Source: Pegoplata infirma (taxonomy: Eukaryota; Arthropoda; Insecta; Diptera; Anthomyiidae). Taken from it: DNA of 64,000 nt. Each line of letters opens with the position of its first letter. Positions within the stretch are counted from its first letter, which is position 1. Position numbers and translations under genes: made by a program. The DNA is taken from the NCBI GenBank assembly GCA_963921195.1, contig OY992540.1, positions 58,350,844 through 58,414,843 on the forward strand. Direction: 5' to 3'. This document shows positions 45,198 through 56,565 of this stretch, in pieces. The notes under the pieces are model-generated. The model was not told the origin of the DNA. It made no database searches and saw only the letters and a program-made list of their open reading frames with translations.

Positions 45198-45773
45198 AAG
45201 GGAAGTCTCCCTGGTGTCACCCTCCAATCTGCATGAAATTTGGATATGTTGTTAAGAACGAAAATTAATTCGACACGTATTTTTTTTAGCGGCCCAAACT
45301 CATTTTTAGGGGGGGTTGATTTGTATGGGGGGAAATTGACCTTTTTTAGTTTTTTACGATTTACGCCTATTTAAACAAAATTAATATAGGCACGTGCGGT
45401 ATCAGATTATCTCGTGGTGCTAACAACGGGCCAAAAAATTTATTATTTTTCGACTTATTAACAAAAATGTCCTAAAATTTTGGTATTTTACTCAATATGA
45501 CGAAAAGTTGTGCATGTTTGGACACGTTCCTACCACACGTAGATAGGTTTTCCAAAGACCTTTCATTTGGTATGTAACATGACTAGGTGTCTTTGCACAA
45601 TATAGGAGATAAACGAAAAAAACTTAAAAATGAGCTTGTTTTCCCCCTCCTTTTTACCCCCTAAATATGAATTTTGGCCGCTAAAAAAAATACGTGTCCC
45701 TTTATTTTTTCTGCTCTACAAAATAAAACCAATTCCATAAAGATCAGCGGGTGACACTAGGGAGACTTCCCTT
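45198..45773. mobile_element. foldback element with AAGGGAAGTCTCCC ends
   Basis: Left AAGGGAAGTCTCCCTGGTGT and right inverse ACACTAGGGAGACTTCCCTT. The inner arms ATTAATTCGACACGTATTTTT / AAAAAATACGTGTC mirror too. A right-arm fragment is at 58110-58265 (GGTGACACCAGGGAGACTTC). Target duplication not certain. Confidence 0.75.
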
Positions 45774-45830
45774 GTAAGGAGACTTTCCTTGTAAGGAGAC
45801 TTTCCTTGGGAGACTTTCCTTGTAAGTTGA
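45774..45830 (+). repeat. three short tandem copies of the neighbouring terminus
   Basis: GTAAGGAGACTTTCCTT (17 bases) repeats at 45774 and 45791, followed by a shorter GGGAGACTTTCCTTGTAAG. The unit is a variant of the terminus of 45198-45773 (GGGAGACTTCCCTT). Confidence 0.85.
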
Positions 45831-46499
45831 CTAATTTTTGGCAAAACATTTTTGCTAACTTTGCTAAAAAAAATTGTGGGTTCAAAATCAGCAAATTTTC
45901 TTGTAGGTTTACAAGCTTTTTTTGCTAACATTACATTTTTTTTTGGGTGTACAAGGAATTCTCGTGACTTCACAAGAATTTTTTTTGTAAATTTACCTTC
46001 GAAATTTGGACATTTACAAAAAAAAATTGTAAAATTACAAAAAAAAAATGTAAATGTCGATCGAGATTTTTTTGTTAAAAAGCAAGGAAAACTCTGAAAT
46101 ATTGGTAAAATACGAGTACAAGACTTTTTTTTTGTCAAATTACTAGAAAAAGTCTCGTTATCCCATTTTACCAATATTTGACAGTTTTCCTTGTTTTTTA
46201 ACAATAAATTTTCGATCGAAATTTAAATTTTTTTGTAATTTTACTTTTTTTTGTAATTTTACACATTTCCAAGTTTTTTTTTTACAAAACAATCTAATAA
46301 ATTTACGAGATTTCCTTGTAAGTTTTATTACGCCAAAAATTTACAATTTTATTGGTAAAAAGCTAGTAAAATTACAAAATTATTGATAAAAAGCTTGTAA
46401 AATTGCATGGAATTGTTGTCAAATAGGAGGTATCAAAAAAAAGTTACAAACTTTTCTTGTCGTTTTTCAATGTTTTTTTTTGAGTGCAATTTGAAAATA

Positions 46500-46907
46500 T
46501 TTTTTTTGAGTGTAGTTATTTATTTTGAAATTCTGCACGCATACGCTTAAATATTTATGTCTTAAACTGTTTTTAGTTTGTTTAAAAAGTTTTCCGTACA
46601 GTTGTTTTTTAAAGAAAAAAAATGTTTAACGATAAAAATTTTATTAATGAGAACTCTTGTGGATTGTTTCAGAAACAACATCATAAAAAGAAATACTGTT
46701 ATTAGCATTTAATTTTTAAATAAATTTATTTTCGTTCTGTAAGTAAAAATAAATGATTATTCTTTTAATTTTTAATGATTTTGTATGACATTATTTTTAA
46801 ATTGTTGTTAAAAGTTAAAAAACTATTTATTAAAACAAAAAAACAAAAGCTTTTTTCTTTTTTAAAATAGCTAATTCATTTATTTTTACCTACAAAATAT
46901 TTTAAGT
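46500..46907. repeat. inverted arm related to 41051-41860
   Basis: CGTTCTGTAAGTAAAAATAA then ATGATTATTCTTTTAATTTT is the inverse of CAAAAGAATAATCAGTAG / TTACTTACAGAAC at about 41640-41675. The end is ACCTACAAAATATTTTAAG. Either the second arm of a large foldback or a separate copy. Confidence 0.5.
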
Positions 46908-47536
46908 AAAGAGTTAAAACATTTTTGTTCTCTTTTCTTAAGAAAACGGTGTAACATTTAACTGCACCATGAAAATGTAGGTGATCTTAATGTTTTGTCT
47001 TTAAGTTGAAACCTGTTTTTTCTGCAAACTTTTCCTTATTTTTTTTTTTTTGGTACTTCTTTTATTCTCAGATTTATTTAATCTGAAAATTTTAAAGATG
47101 GTTTAAAGCTTTCTGGTTTTTTGCTGCTTCTTTATAAATGCATTTTGCATTTTTTTTTTGTTTTTTGCTTTCACAGATTTTTGTTTGTATTATTTTTCAT
47201 TGTATTTTCCTCAACAATACAATACACTATTTGTCTTCTTAAAAATAGTTCCCAAAAAAACGTTATTGTTGTTTACAATTGTCGTTATATATTTCACTTT
47301 CTTTTGGATGTTTTTTTTTATTTTTTGTTCTTTCTTAATATTTGGTAGATAAAATATGCAAAAGAAAATTTTGTCTTTGAGATGTAAAATTTTTGGGTGA
47401 AAAATATTTATGTATGAATATCTATAAATTTTAAAGAAATATACAGGTAACTCTAGGTTTAAGAATTATTTTTTTATGGCGGCAGTTGTTTATGCACTTC
47501 CCATTGTTCCACACCATTGAACCCAGACATTTTTAT
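46908..47536. other. intronic T-rich DNA, nothing recognised
   Basis: Open frames here are Phe/Leu-rich composition effects; no gene supported. Confidence 0.4.
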
Positions 47537-48065
47537 ACTCAAAAAAAAAAATCTTGTAAAACATCAAGTTACAGTTTGTAACTTTTTATTTTGGCTTCCT
47601 CCTATTTGACGAGATTTTTTAGTAATTTTACAAGATTTTTACCAAAAATTTTGTAATTTTACAAGCTTTTTACCAGTAAAATTGTAAATTTACAATTTTT
47701 TTGAGGCGACAAAACTTAAAAGGAGGTTTCGTGACTAGATATTTTGCTACCTCCTATTTTACGAGAACTCCTAAATTATAAATTACGACCTTTTTTGTAT
47801 TTTTACAAGCTTTTTACCAATAAAATTGTAAATTTACAGCTTTTATTGCTCAATAAAACTTACATGGAATTCTAGTGAATTTACTTGATTTTTTTTTTGT
47901 AAAAAAAATTGGAAATTTGTAAAATTCCAAAAAAAAATTGTAAAATTACAAAAAAAAATGTAAATTTTGATCGAACATTTTTTGTTAAAAAACAAGGAAA
48001 ACTGTCAAATATTGGTAAAATGGGATTAGGAGACTTTTTCTTGTAATTTGTTTTTTTGTGTGTAG
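47537..48065. repeat. GTAAATTTAC-family copy
   Basis: ACTCAAAAAAAAAAATCTTG start, CCTCCTATTTGACGAG, CTTTTTACCAGTAAAATTG, AAAACTTACATGGAATTCTA; ends TTTTTTTGTGTGTAGG. Provides the empty-site comparison for 44470-45949. Confidence 0.6.
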
Positions 48066-48600
48066 GTCCCTAAAGGGTCGAAATAAATTTTTAACTTATA
48101 TTTTGGTTCATTTCGCAATAAAATTAATATTGAGTAAAAAACTTTTGGAAAAAAAGTTTCCGCGAAAAAAAAATTTTGGAAAAAAAAAAGTTTCGCGATT
48201 TTTGTTGGTAACAAAATATGTTTGTACTTGTTTAAATACCGTTATCATCCAATACTGTTCTCATATGTATGTCAACCAGCAGCCGAAGCATTTTGTTTTT
48301 TATGTTATTTAGAATGTACAAAAGTCTGTGAGGTGTACTTACATTTTGGCTCATTACTTTTGAACCGCTTAACCGATATCGCTCAAATGCAATACCAAAC
48401 TGCTCGGGACCACAACAGGTAAATAAGTTAGGTTTCAGTCGTTTCTGTGTAATATTTAAGCTGTGATTGCCATTTTAACAGACAAACGGATATTGTTAGA
48501 ATGCCTTTAAATTGATAACTAATCAATAATTTATATACTTTATGGGGTCCCAGACTGATATTTCAATGACAAAATTATACTTCCTATAGGGTATTAAAAT
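48066..48600 (-). mobile_element. mini-me/DINE-like copy, degenerate
   Basis: GTCAACCAGCAGCCGAAGC, GAACCGCTTAACCGATATCG, CAATACCAAACTGCTCGGG, a worn ACAGACAAACGGATATTG tract and TTTATGGGGTCCCAGACTG; ends CTATAGGGTATTA. Confidence 0.65.
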
Positions 48601-48929
48601 AACTTTTTGGAAATTTCGATTCTAAGGTTGCAAAAAGGGATACATTACTTTGGTACTTTTTTCATCTTTTGAAAAAATGTTCATAGAATTTTGAAATGTT
48701 GGATTCTCCAACCCAAAAAAAAACATTCTGAAAAAGGATCCTTTTACAATTTCAGCTATTAATGTGGTAAAAAGGGTTTGGTACTTTTTATTTTCACACT
48801 TTAGTACTTTTTTTCCTTTTGAATAATGGTTCTAGAAACCTTATCATCCAGCGCCAAAAACATTCTGGAAAAAGTCATTTTTAGGAAGTATCGATGTATT
48901 TGGTAGCTTTTCTATCTCCTGAAATTATA
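48601..48929. other. unclassified repeat-like DNA
   Basis: GGTACTTTTT and TCATCCAGC / CTCCAACCC phrases recur here and in 50583-51297, joined if 48930-50580 is removed, so one older diverged tandem region was split by that insertion. Confidence 0.4.
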
Positions 48930-50580
48930 CACTCAAAAAAAAAAGTTTGTAAAATGACATAAAATCCCCGTGATTTTACGAGGCAGGTTTTGTAAAATAT
49001 GTACTAGCAAGAATCCCCGTAATGTTACGGGGATAATTTGTAAATTGATTTAACAAAAAAATTACGGGGAGAAAGTGTAAATTTACAATTTTTTTTGTAA
49101 AATATTATTGTAGACTTACAAAAAAAGTTGTAAATTTACGAAATAAAGTAGAAAATCAAAAAATAAAATTGTAAATTTACAAATTGTTTGGTTTAACTAC
49201 AGTTTTTATGGCAAAAAACTTGTATATTTACAGTAAAAAGTGGTAAATTTACAATTTTTATTGTAAATATACCATTTTTTCTTATTTTTTTGCCGTAAAA
49301 ACAGTAGTTTAACCAAATAATTTGTAAATTTACAATATTGTTTATGTATTTTCTACTTCATTTTTGTAAAATCACATCTTTTTCTGTAAGTATACAATTT
49401 TGTTTTCTAAACTTTCGTATTTGTTTTGTAAATTTACAAAAATTTTGGTATATTTACATATTGGTTTTGTAAATTTAAAGGTTTTTTCCATTGGTGCATC
49501 TTATTTTTCCTTCTTCGGCAGCTGGAGTAGCACTTTAACAACCTGAAATGATTTTTTTTTTTCACTTGAACACTTTTAACAAACTTTTTAGAGTATATCA
49601 CTGCACTTTGCTAATTTTTTTCGGAATTTCGTTTTTCTTAAGTAGAACATATGAGAATTGCGAAGGAGGCTACACAAGAAATTTCTTATATTTTCAAGAA
49701 AAACTAGTCAAAAAAATTACCTTTTTTTCGAATTTTTAATTATTTTAGCAAGTATTTTTGAAAAATTATAAAAAAAACTTTGGATATTGTAGATTGGACG
49801 TTTAAGTACCTGATAAAATAAGAAAAAACTTAATTTTTCATAATTGACAGCTTTTGATTGACATTTAGTGCCAGATTTAAAACAAAAGTACCAAAAAAAT
49901 ATGGTAAAATTACCAAAAAACGGTAAAAATACAAACAAAAAAACTAGAACAATAATGTAGTAAAAACATATAAAAATTGTGGTATTTTACTTAAAGCAAG
50001 TTACCAAAAAATTGTCTTGATATTCAATTTTTTTGATAAAGCTTACAACTAATTGAAAAATGTTTGCATCCGGAACTTAAAAAATTTTCAAAATTTTTTT
50101 ATGAAATTTTTTATTTATAAAAAATAATTTTTAACAAAATATGGACTTAGAAAATTTTTGCGTCTCCTATTGTTGCATAATTATTTTTCAATACAAATTT
50201 TTGTTTAATTACATTTTTTTGTGTCAAAATACTGAACTAAAAAAAATCTTGAAATTAAAATTGTTTGTAATAAAACATTTTTTTGTAGAAAGACTAAATA
50301 CTATCAAATAAAATGTTGTTGTACAATTACAATTTTCTTTTGTAAAACAACTAAACACCTTGTAATTTTTTTTTAATTTGTAAAATAATTATTTTTTTTG
50401 TTAATTTACCTAAAAAAATTGTTAAATAAATTTACCAACATATTATAGTAAAATTACAAAGCGCACGGTAGTTTTTGTTTTATTAAAAATACAAAAATTT
50501 TTGTAAATAGACAAAAATATTAGTAAAATAGAATTACAAGACCTTTTGCTTGTAATTTTACAAACTTTTTTTTTTGAGTG
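48930..50580. mobile_element. CACTC-TIR element with TA duplication (GTAAATTTACAA words)
   Basis: CACTCAAAAAAAAAAGTTTG and the inverse CAAACTTTTTTTTTTGAGTG; TA at 48928-48929 and 50581-50582. The left third is dense in GTAAATTTACAA words; the rest is AT-rich with weaker words. Confidence 0.82.
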
Positions 50581-50582
50581 TA

Positions 50583-51297
50583 GTCATACAAACTTGATTT
50601 TTGAAATGTATGATCCTCAATCGGAACAAAAGATTCTAAGCAAAAAAAAAAACTTTTAGAAATATGTTATTTTATGAGGGTAAAAATGGTGTAAAATGTT
50701 GTACTTGTGTACTTTTTTGATTTCCTAAAATAATGGTCTTATAAACTTGAAATTTTGAATCATCCAGCTAAAAAGAAAATATTCTGAAAAATGTTTTTTT
50801 TTGGAAATTTCGATTCAAAGAGGACAAAAACTAAACCCCCTAGGATCTCAAAATTTTATAATCTTCAAAGAAATTTTTAAAATTTTTAGGGTGAATAAGT
50901 GTAAACAGCTTGTAAAAGTGGGGCAAAATTATACTTTTTATATCTATTGACATTAAGACTCTAGAACTTGTTAATTTCTTTAACTCATGTTATACGGAAT
51001 GTAATAAAGTCTACATGAAACGAAATAAAATGGAACTGGGAACTAAATTTGAAAAGATTTTGTTCAAAAATTTTCCCCCTCTGACAAAAAGGGGTAAACG
51101 AGTAAAATTGGTACTTTTTATTACTTCTGAACTAAAAACCCTAAAATCTCAAAATTTTAGAATCCTCCAGCAGAACTATAATCAAAAAGAGGGCCCTATT
51201 TGGAATTTGGAAATGGTTAAGGTAAAACGAGTAAACAACTGGTAAAAGTGGAGCAAAATGGTATTTTTGCATCTATTAAGATAAAGACTCCAAATTT
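50583..51297. other. unclassified diverged tandem region
   Basis: Repeats of CTTGAAATTTTGAATCATCC / AAATTTTAGAATCCTCCAGC and AACAGCTTGTAAAAGTGGGG at spacings near 150-290 bases. No protein recognised. Confidence 0.45.
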
Positions 51298-51732
51298 TTA
51301 TACTCTCCAACTACAGTATGGAGTATACTCACTTTTTTATTTCGTGTGTAACGCATCGAAATATCGGTCAGGGACCCCATAAATAATATACATCAGTGAT
51401 CGAGTGTAAGACATTCTGTAGTTAACACGATGCGGTCCAAAATAAAAGAGCTAGAATCCTCAAAATTGCCACAAATATTTCTCATGGTCCCAGGCAGGTT
51501 AAGTTTGGAAATGGGACCAGGGAAAAAAGTTCCTCCTTGAAGAACCAAACCAACCTCAAAAAAATCTCCAATTTTTTAGATTTATATTTTTGTATTTTTG
51601 TTAAACAAATGAAACAATTTTAAGTTTCCAGAAGTTCAAAGTCGTGCGCAGAAGTTCAAAGTCCTGCGCTTGGACCCTGTGGATTAAAAAATTTAGGTTT
51701 TTGGTGGCCGCCCTTATGAGGGCGATGGAAAT
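51298..51732 (+). mobile_element. mini-me copy, GTCY tract deleted
   Basis: Hairpin-like ACTCTCCAACTACAGTATGG start, CGCATCGAAATATCGGTCAG, GACCCCATAAATAAT, then ACATTCTGTAGTTAACACGA with no GTCY run between. Continues as in 5960-6541. Directly abuts the next, opposite copy. Confidence 0.65.
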
Positions 51733-52130
51733 AAAAACAAATAAAAAAGTTAAATTCGGCCTTGCCGAATGTAGTGATACCCTCCACAATTTCTAAAAGA
51801 TTTTTTGAAAAAAAAAATTTTCGCGAAAAAAAATTTGTTAAAAAAAAATCCGCGAATTTTTTCTTTTTTAGTCAAAAACTATGTTCGTACTTGTTTAAAT
51901 ACCATTTAGTGTTCAATTATGTTGACATATGTAACCAGCAGCCGAATTAAAGCATTTTGTATTTTTAGGTTATTTTGAATGTACTAAAATTTTTGAGGTG
52001 TCCTTATATTTTCGTTCATAACTTTTGAACCGCTGAACCGATATCGCTCAAATGCAATACTAAACTTCTCGGGAGAACTTCCAATAAATATGTTAAGCTT
52101 CAGTTATCTCCGTGTAATAATTTTTTCAGG
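51733..52130 (-). mobile_element. mini-me copy, truncated
   Basis: ACAAATAAAAAAGTTAAATT, TTCGGCCTTGCCGAA, ACCCTCCAC, GAACCGCTGAACCGATATCG, TTCAGTTATCTCCGTG; stops before the GTCY tract. Very close to 20586-21190 over the shared part. Confidence 0.75.
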
Positions 52131-53930
52131 AATTTCTTTTTTTAATTTTAGTGTTGTCATTTTTATAAGTGCGGTTTTAAATATTGTTGATTTTTATATT
52201 TTACGTGAAGTATTCCCATTTCGTTTAATTGCGTTATTCAAGATATACCTGTACATTAAAATATGTTTGTATACGAAAGTAATAAATATTTTTTACTATA
52301 AATTTTATACATTTATTTTATGTCAATTTTTTGTTTTTTGGTAGATAAAAAAAGTTTTATATTTAAGTTGAATATATTTATGTAGGTATTTTTTTTTGGA
52401 ATTTTGTTGTGTTAAATAATTGTGTAAATAGTTTTTTTTGAAGAAAATAAAAAAACAAATCCTGTAATATCTTGTTAAGACCCATATGTCGTATGACTAT
52501 TTTTATTAAATCCTAAGACGACAAGTAAAGAGATTATTAGACATTTGTTATTAGTTGACCGAGAGTGACAGATATTTGTCAAGTTGAATTAAAAAAATCT
52601 TTATACATATGCAGACAAATAAAATGTATTCCCTTTTTTTGACTATAACTTAAATTTTAACAAAAACCTGCATTTAAATTGTTAATATTATATTAATTTA
52701 TTTTTTTTTAATGTGAAATCAACTCTAAAATACTATACTGCGGATGTATTTTAAGAAAATCCAAAATTTTTGTATTTTTTTAAAAACAGAATTTTATTCA
52801 ACACCTCATAATGTATTACAATCAAGTACTCATTTGCAAATGGAGAATATGATTTTTTTTCCGTAATTATTTTGTACATATTTCTCTCATTATTCTGTTT
52901 AAGCTCTAACAAAGTTTTAAAAAACAAAAGATTTATGTTTTTTAATTCATGAATTCTAACGGGATAATGAATTCTAACACGCGAAATAAAATTTTGTATT
53001 TCATTAATTATTTTCAAAAATTCATGGCAATTTTTTTTTATTGCTCTAAAAACTCATTACAACACAGATAAAAATACTGTAAATATTTTTTAAATTAAAA
53101 TTTTATTTGATATTAAATGTAAATTTAAGTAAACACTGTAATTGATGCAATTAATGTTATAATTAAATTTTTAACTTTGCTAAAAAAAAGAAAATAAATC
53201 GGTTTTGTATGCATTGTTCGAAATCAATTTGTTTTGTAATTAAATCAACAAATTTCGTTATTGAAATTAATTTTTATTTTATTCTGTGTAAGCTTATAGA
53301 ATTTAAACCCTTCACGTGTAATTATTTTCCTAAAAAAAATTTAACAAATTCATCATGACTTGGCGTAAAGTTAACGCGTACTTAAGATTTCATTAATTTT
53401 GAGCACAAAGGATATTTAGTAGAAATATAATAACATTATTATTATTATTAAGTAGAAGAAAATTTAATAAATTTAATTAAAACAATGAACCAAAAAACAT
53501 AAAATATATTTATGAAATTCTTTAATATGACTTTAATACTGGTTGTTCTTGTCGGTAATATATTACGCACCAATATTTATGTTGTATTGTAATTTATTCA
53601 TTAATTAAACACTATCGGTTTATGATGAATTGTTTTTTTTTTAATATTTTTAATTTTTCTCTTTACGGGGATTTTTTTTATTGTGAAATGTCTGTATTAT
53701 AAAATACAATGCCACCGCAATATTTTTTTTTATTTTTTAAACCCAATCTACCGGCAAACTATACGCACACGCATAATATTATATTATGGTTATTGTGGGA
53801 TGAAAAAAAAAATTGAGGATATATTGGCAATATGTTTTATATGCTTTAAATTAAGGACGTGGTAAGTGTTATAATTTAAATGGGGGGGTACTACTAGGTG
53901 CAAAAATTAAAAAGCTGGGCACCTTGCTGG
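52131..53930. other. intronic DNA, nothing recognised
   Basis: About 1.8 kb of AT-rich sequence without obvious transposon borders, the longest such stretch upstream of exon 29008-29127. No exon or RNA gene seen. Confidence 0.45.
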
Positions 53931-54318
53931 TAAAGCTAATTCGGGTACGCTGAATTCAATGGTGCTAGACGTTTTTCGAAGTTAGAGTTCGTATTCGCGA
54001 TATTCGCGATTTAAAATTCTATAGATAAAGTTTTAAAAAAATTAAATTTTTATGGTTTTGGGATAGTTTTAAATTTTAAATTTAGATAGCGCATTTTTTT
54101 TCGCGAAAAAAAAAAATCGAAAAATTTTGTGTCTGCAATGTATCGTATTTTACACATTTTTATAAATTAATATAAAAATAATAAAAAAAAATCGCGAAAA
54201 TAATTTCCGCGAATAAAATTTCCAGTGCTATATTTTTTTTTTGTATATTTAATACAATTTAGATGGTAGAAATTCAGCAATTATCTAAATAATATTAGAA
54301 ATTTGTTTTTTTTACTTA

Positions 54319-54612
54319 CCCAAGTAAAAATGTGAAGGATCAGTACTGATCCGAAAAATGGATTGCTAAGATTAGATCAGTTTTAATCGGAGGGATACAA
54401 TTTCATCCGAAAAATGGGTTTATCTAATTATATAAACCCATTTTTCGGATGACATTGTATCCGTCCGATTAAAACTGATCTAATCTTAGCGATCCATTTT
54501 TCGGATCAGTATTAATCTTTCAAATTTCGGATCAGTACTGATCCGAGTAAGATCTTTCAAATCTCGGATAAGACGTGATATATAAAAATATATCTAAACA
54601 TTTTTACTCGGG
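54319..54612. mobile_element. short foldback MITE with TA duplication (GGATCAGTACTGATCC words)
   Basis: CCCAAGTAAAAATGT and ACATTTTTACTCGGG ends, TA at 54317-54318 and 54613-54614. Arms ATGGATTGCTAAGATTAGAT and ATCTAATCTTAGCGATCCAT pair almost perfectly about a centre near 54430. GATCAGTACTGATC is itself a perfect palindrome. Confidence 0.88.
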
Positions 54613-55261
54613 TAAAAATAATAAAAAATTTAAAATAATAAAAAAAATAATCGCGAATATCGGTAATACATATGCTAAATTTGAAGAAAAGCGATATTAG
54701 ATTTAGTGTACACGAACTAGTTTACCAAATGTTGTATTTTTTCATGAAAAAAATAAAGATTTTTCGCTAAAAATAAATATTTTTCGCGAAAAATGCACAG
54801 TATTTTGGTTTGTTGTGTTATTATAACAGAGTTTAATGGATTTAAATTTTAAAAATGATCGTAAAAGTTCGAAAATATCGTTTTTATTGTATTTGAGTGT
54901 CAACATTTTAAATCGAGAATATCGCTAACTTCGGAAAACGGCTAGCACAATTGAATTTAACTTTACTAGTACACTCAAAAAATTATGTTAGTAAAATCAA
55001 CTGAAAATGTCAGTTAAAATAACAACACTCAAAGAAAAAGCTTCTTCATATTGATGAAACGTTACATCATTAAGATGAAATGTTACATCATTTTTCGTCC
55101 AATGTAACTTGTCATCAAGATAATGAAGCGGTGTCATCAATAACATTTTTTTATTTGAAAAATAAGAAAAAAAATAATTTTTTTTTGTTATTTAATTTAT
55201 TTTTATTTGCTTACATTTGTTTGTTATTTTCTAATTTTTAAAAATGTACATCTTTTTTTCG

Positions 55262-55330
55262 TATCCACCAAGGTTTGAACGCCGGACCTCTTGTTTGTTG
55301 GGCTTAGCCTCTAGCCACTTGTCTACAGAA
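55262..55330 (-). other. tRNA-like sequence (A box and B box)
   Basis: The minus strand reads GACAAGTGGCTAGAGGCTAAG (A-box region) and GGTCCGGCGTTCAAACCTTGG (B box) with about 12 bases between. A second B-box-like GTGGGTTCAAATCTCATCC lies on the plus strand at 55588-55606, in the opposite arm of the same foldback. Confidence 0.5.
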
Positions 55331-55601
55331 CATCAACAAATAATAACAATAAAAAGCTGTTTTGTTTGTTGTGTGCTAAATATAACACTAAAATTTGTGT
55401 GTAACTATGCTCTGCTAAAAGCTGTGAGAGGGAAAGAGAGGGATATTGTACAATAATAAAAAAAACCCATAAGCAAATGTGTAGTATGTATGTATATAAC
55501 AAAAAATGTTGAGTCTTTACATTAGCAAACGTTTAACGTTATCTAACTAATTGTAAGTAGTAGTGCGAGATTTTCATATATATGTATGTGGGTTCAAATC
55601 T

Positions 55602-55870
55602 CATCCAGGGCAAGCTTTTTTTTTTATTTTTTATTGTTTTTTTTTTAATTTTTTATTTTTTTTAATATATTTATTCAATAGTTTTATTTATTTTAATATT
55701 ATTTTAATTATTTACAAAAAAACATTTGAAAGGCATCCAGGGCAAGCTTTTTTTTTTATTTTTTATTGTTTTTTTTTTTAATTTTTTATTTTTTTTTAAA
55801 TATTTATTCAATAGTTTTATTTATTTTAATATTATTTTAATTATTTACAAAAAAACATTTGAAAGGCATA
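55602..55870 (+). repeat. tandem duplication, period 132-133 bp
   Basis: CATCCAGGGCAAGCTTTTTT at 55602 and 55734. The rest of the unit (TATTTATTCAATAGTTTTAT, ACATTTGAAAGGCAT) is near identical in both. Recent, inside 55026-56053. Confidence 0.9.
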
Positions 55871-56565
55871 TTGATGACAGTTTTTGATGATATGATGAAA
55901 TGTGTCGTAATCACTTGTTTTTTTCAATTTTGATGACATTTTTCATCATATTAAAGAAAAGCTTCATCAATATGAAGAAATTTGTCATCAAAATTGATGA
56001 CAGCAAGTGATGAAACCGTATCATCAATATGATGAAGCATTTTTCCTTGAGTGTACTTTGTAAGTTGTTTTGGGGTCAACTACTTTTTCAGTTAAATCAA
56101 CTAACAATGTTAGTTATTTTAACTGACAAAAAACAACTGACTTATGTAGTAAAAACTACTTACATTTGTAGTCAAAACAACTAAAATGTAGTAAAAATAA
56201 AATAATCAATATATTTATATTTTTTTTTCAAATAATTTTTCAGAAAAAAAATTTTAAGTTTTTAAAGTTGTGAAAAATAAAAAAAAAAACGAAAATATAT
56301 TTTTATTTTTTTTGGAAAAAAAATCTTTGAAATTTTTTCAGAGATAAAAAAATAAAATTAACTACTTTAAATAACTGTTACTACATTACAGTACTTTTTT
56401 GTTAGTTGTTCAAAAAAACGACTTAAAATAACTAACAGAAATAGTTGTTTGATATTTTTCATACAAAAACAATTGACTGCGTAGTTGAAAACAACTACCT
56501 ACTGTTAAATAGACTACAACTAACATGTAGTAACTTACATAATTTTCTGAGTGTATGTAAGCTCA

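Larger units (their letters stand above)
44470..45949. mobile_element. CACYC-TIR element with TA duplication (GCTAATTTTTAGC words)
   Basis: Left CACTCAAAATAATACATTAG, right ACATTTTTTTTTGGGTG; TA at 44468-44469 and 45950-45951. Arms use TTTTTGCTAAC/TTAGCAAA words. The interior carries the GGTCCTAACTTTGGATCC / CGGGTCCGAACCCAATAGGG block (44700-45195) shared with 7806-8189 and 17290-17760, and the foldback 45198-45773. Confidence 0.82.
44190..46486. mobile_element. GTAAATTTAC-family element interrupted by 44470-45949
   Basis: Left AACGACAAGAAAAGCTTGC and right CTTTTCTTGTCGTTTTTC mirror each other; the right end is TTTTTTTTTTGAGTG. Joining 44469 to 45950 restores AAAACTTACAAGGAATTCTC, matching AAAACTTACATGGAATTCTA at about 47845, which is a paralogous empty site. 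Original length about 800 bp. Confidence 0.7.
55026..56053. mobile_element. CACTC foldback (ATCAATATGATGAA words), relative of 34893-36137
   Basis: CACTCAAAGAAAAAGCTTC and GAAGCATTTTTCCTTGAGTG ends; shares TTTTTCGTCCAATGTAACTT and GACAGCAAGTGATGAAACCG with 34893-36137 in opposite orientation. TA follows the right end; the left flank is AA. Confidence 0.75.
54972..56553. mobile_element. CACTC-TIR element with TA duplication (TTAGTTGTTTT words)
   Basis: CACTCAAAAAATTATGTTAG and the inverse TTACATAATTTTCTGAGTG; TA at 54970-54971 and 56554-56555. Words AACTACTTACATTTGTAGTC and TTAGTTGTT fill the arms. Holds 55026-56053. Confidence 0.82.
53932..56565. mobile_element. TIR element (GTGCTAGACG...TTCGAAG) holding two insertions
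   Basis: Left GAATTCAATGGTGCTAGACG, TTTTTCGAAGTTAG; right, inverted, CTAACTTCGGAAAACGGCTAG, CACAATTGAATTTAAC. Subterminal TATTCGCGAT/ATCGCGAA words on both sides. The right end is cut by the TA element 54972-56553; a smaller foldback 54319-54612 lies inside. Confidence 0.55.

Noticed and set aside
45716..46204. 162-residue minus-strand frame
   Set aside because: Spans the border of two mobile elements and the tandem terminus copies; composition is repeat-derived.
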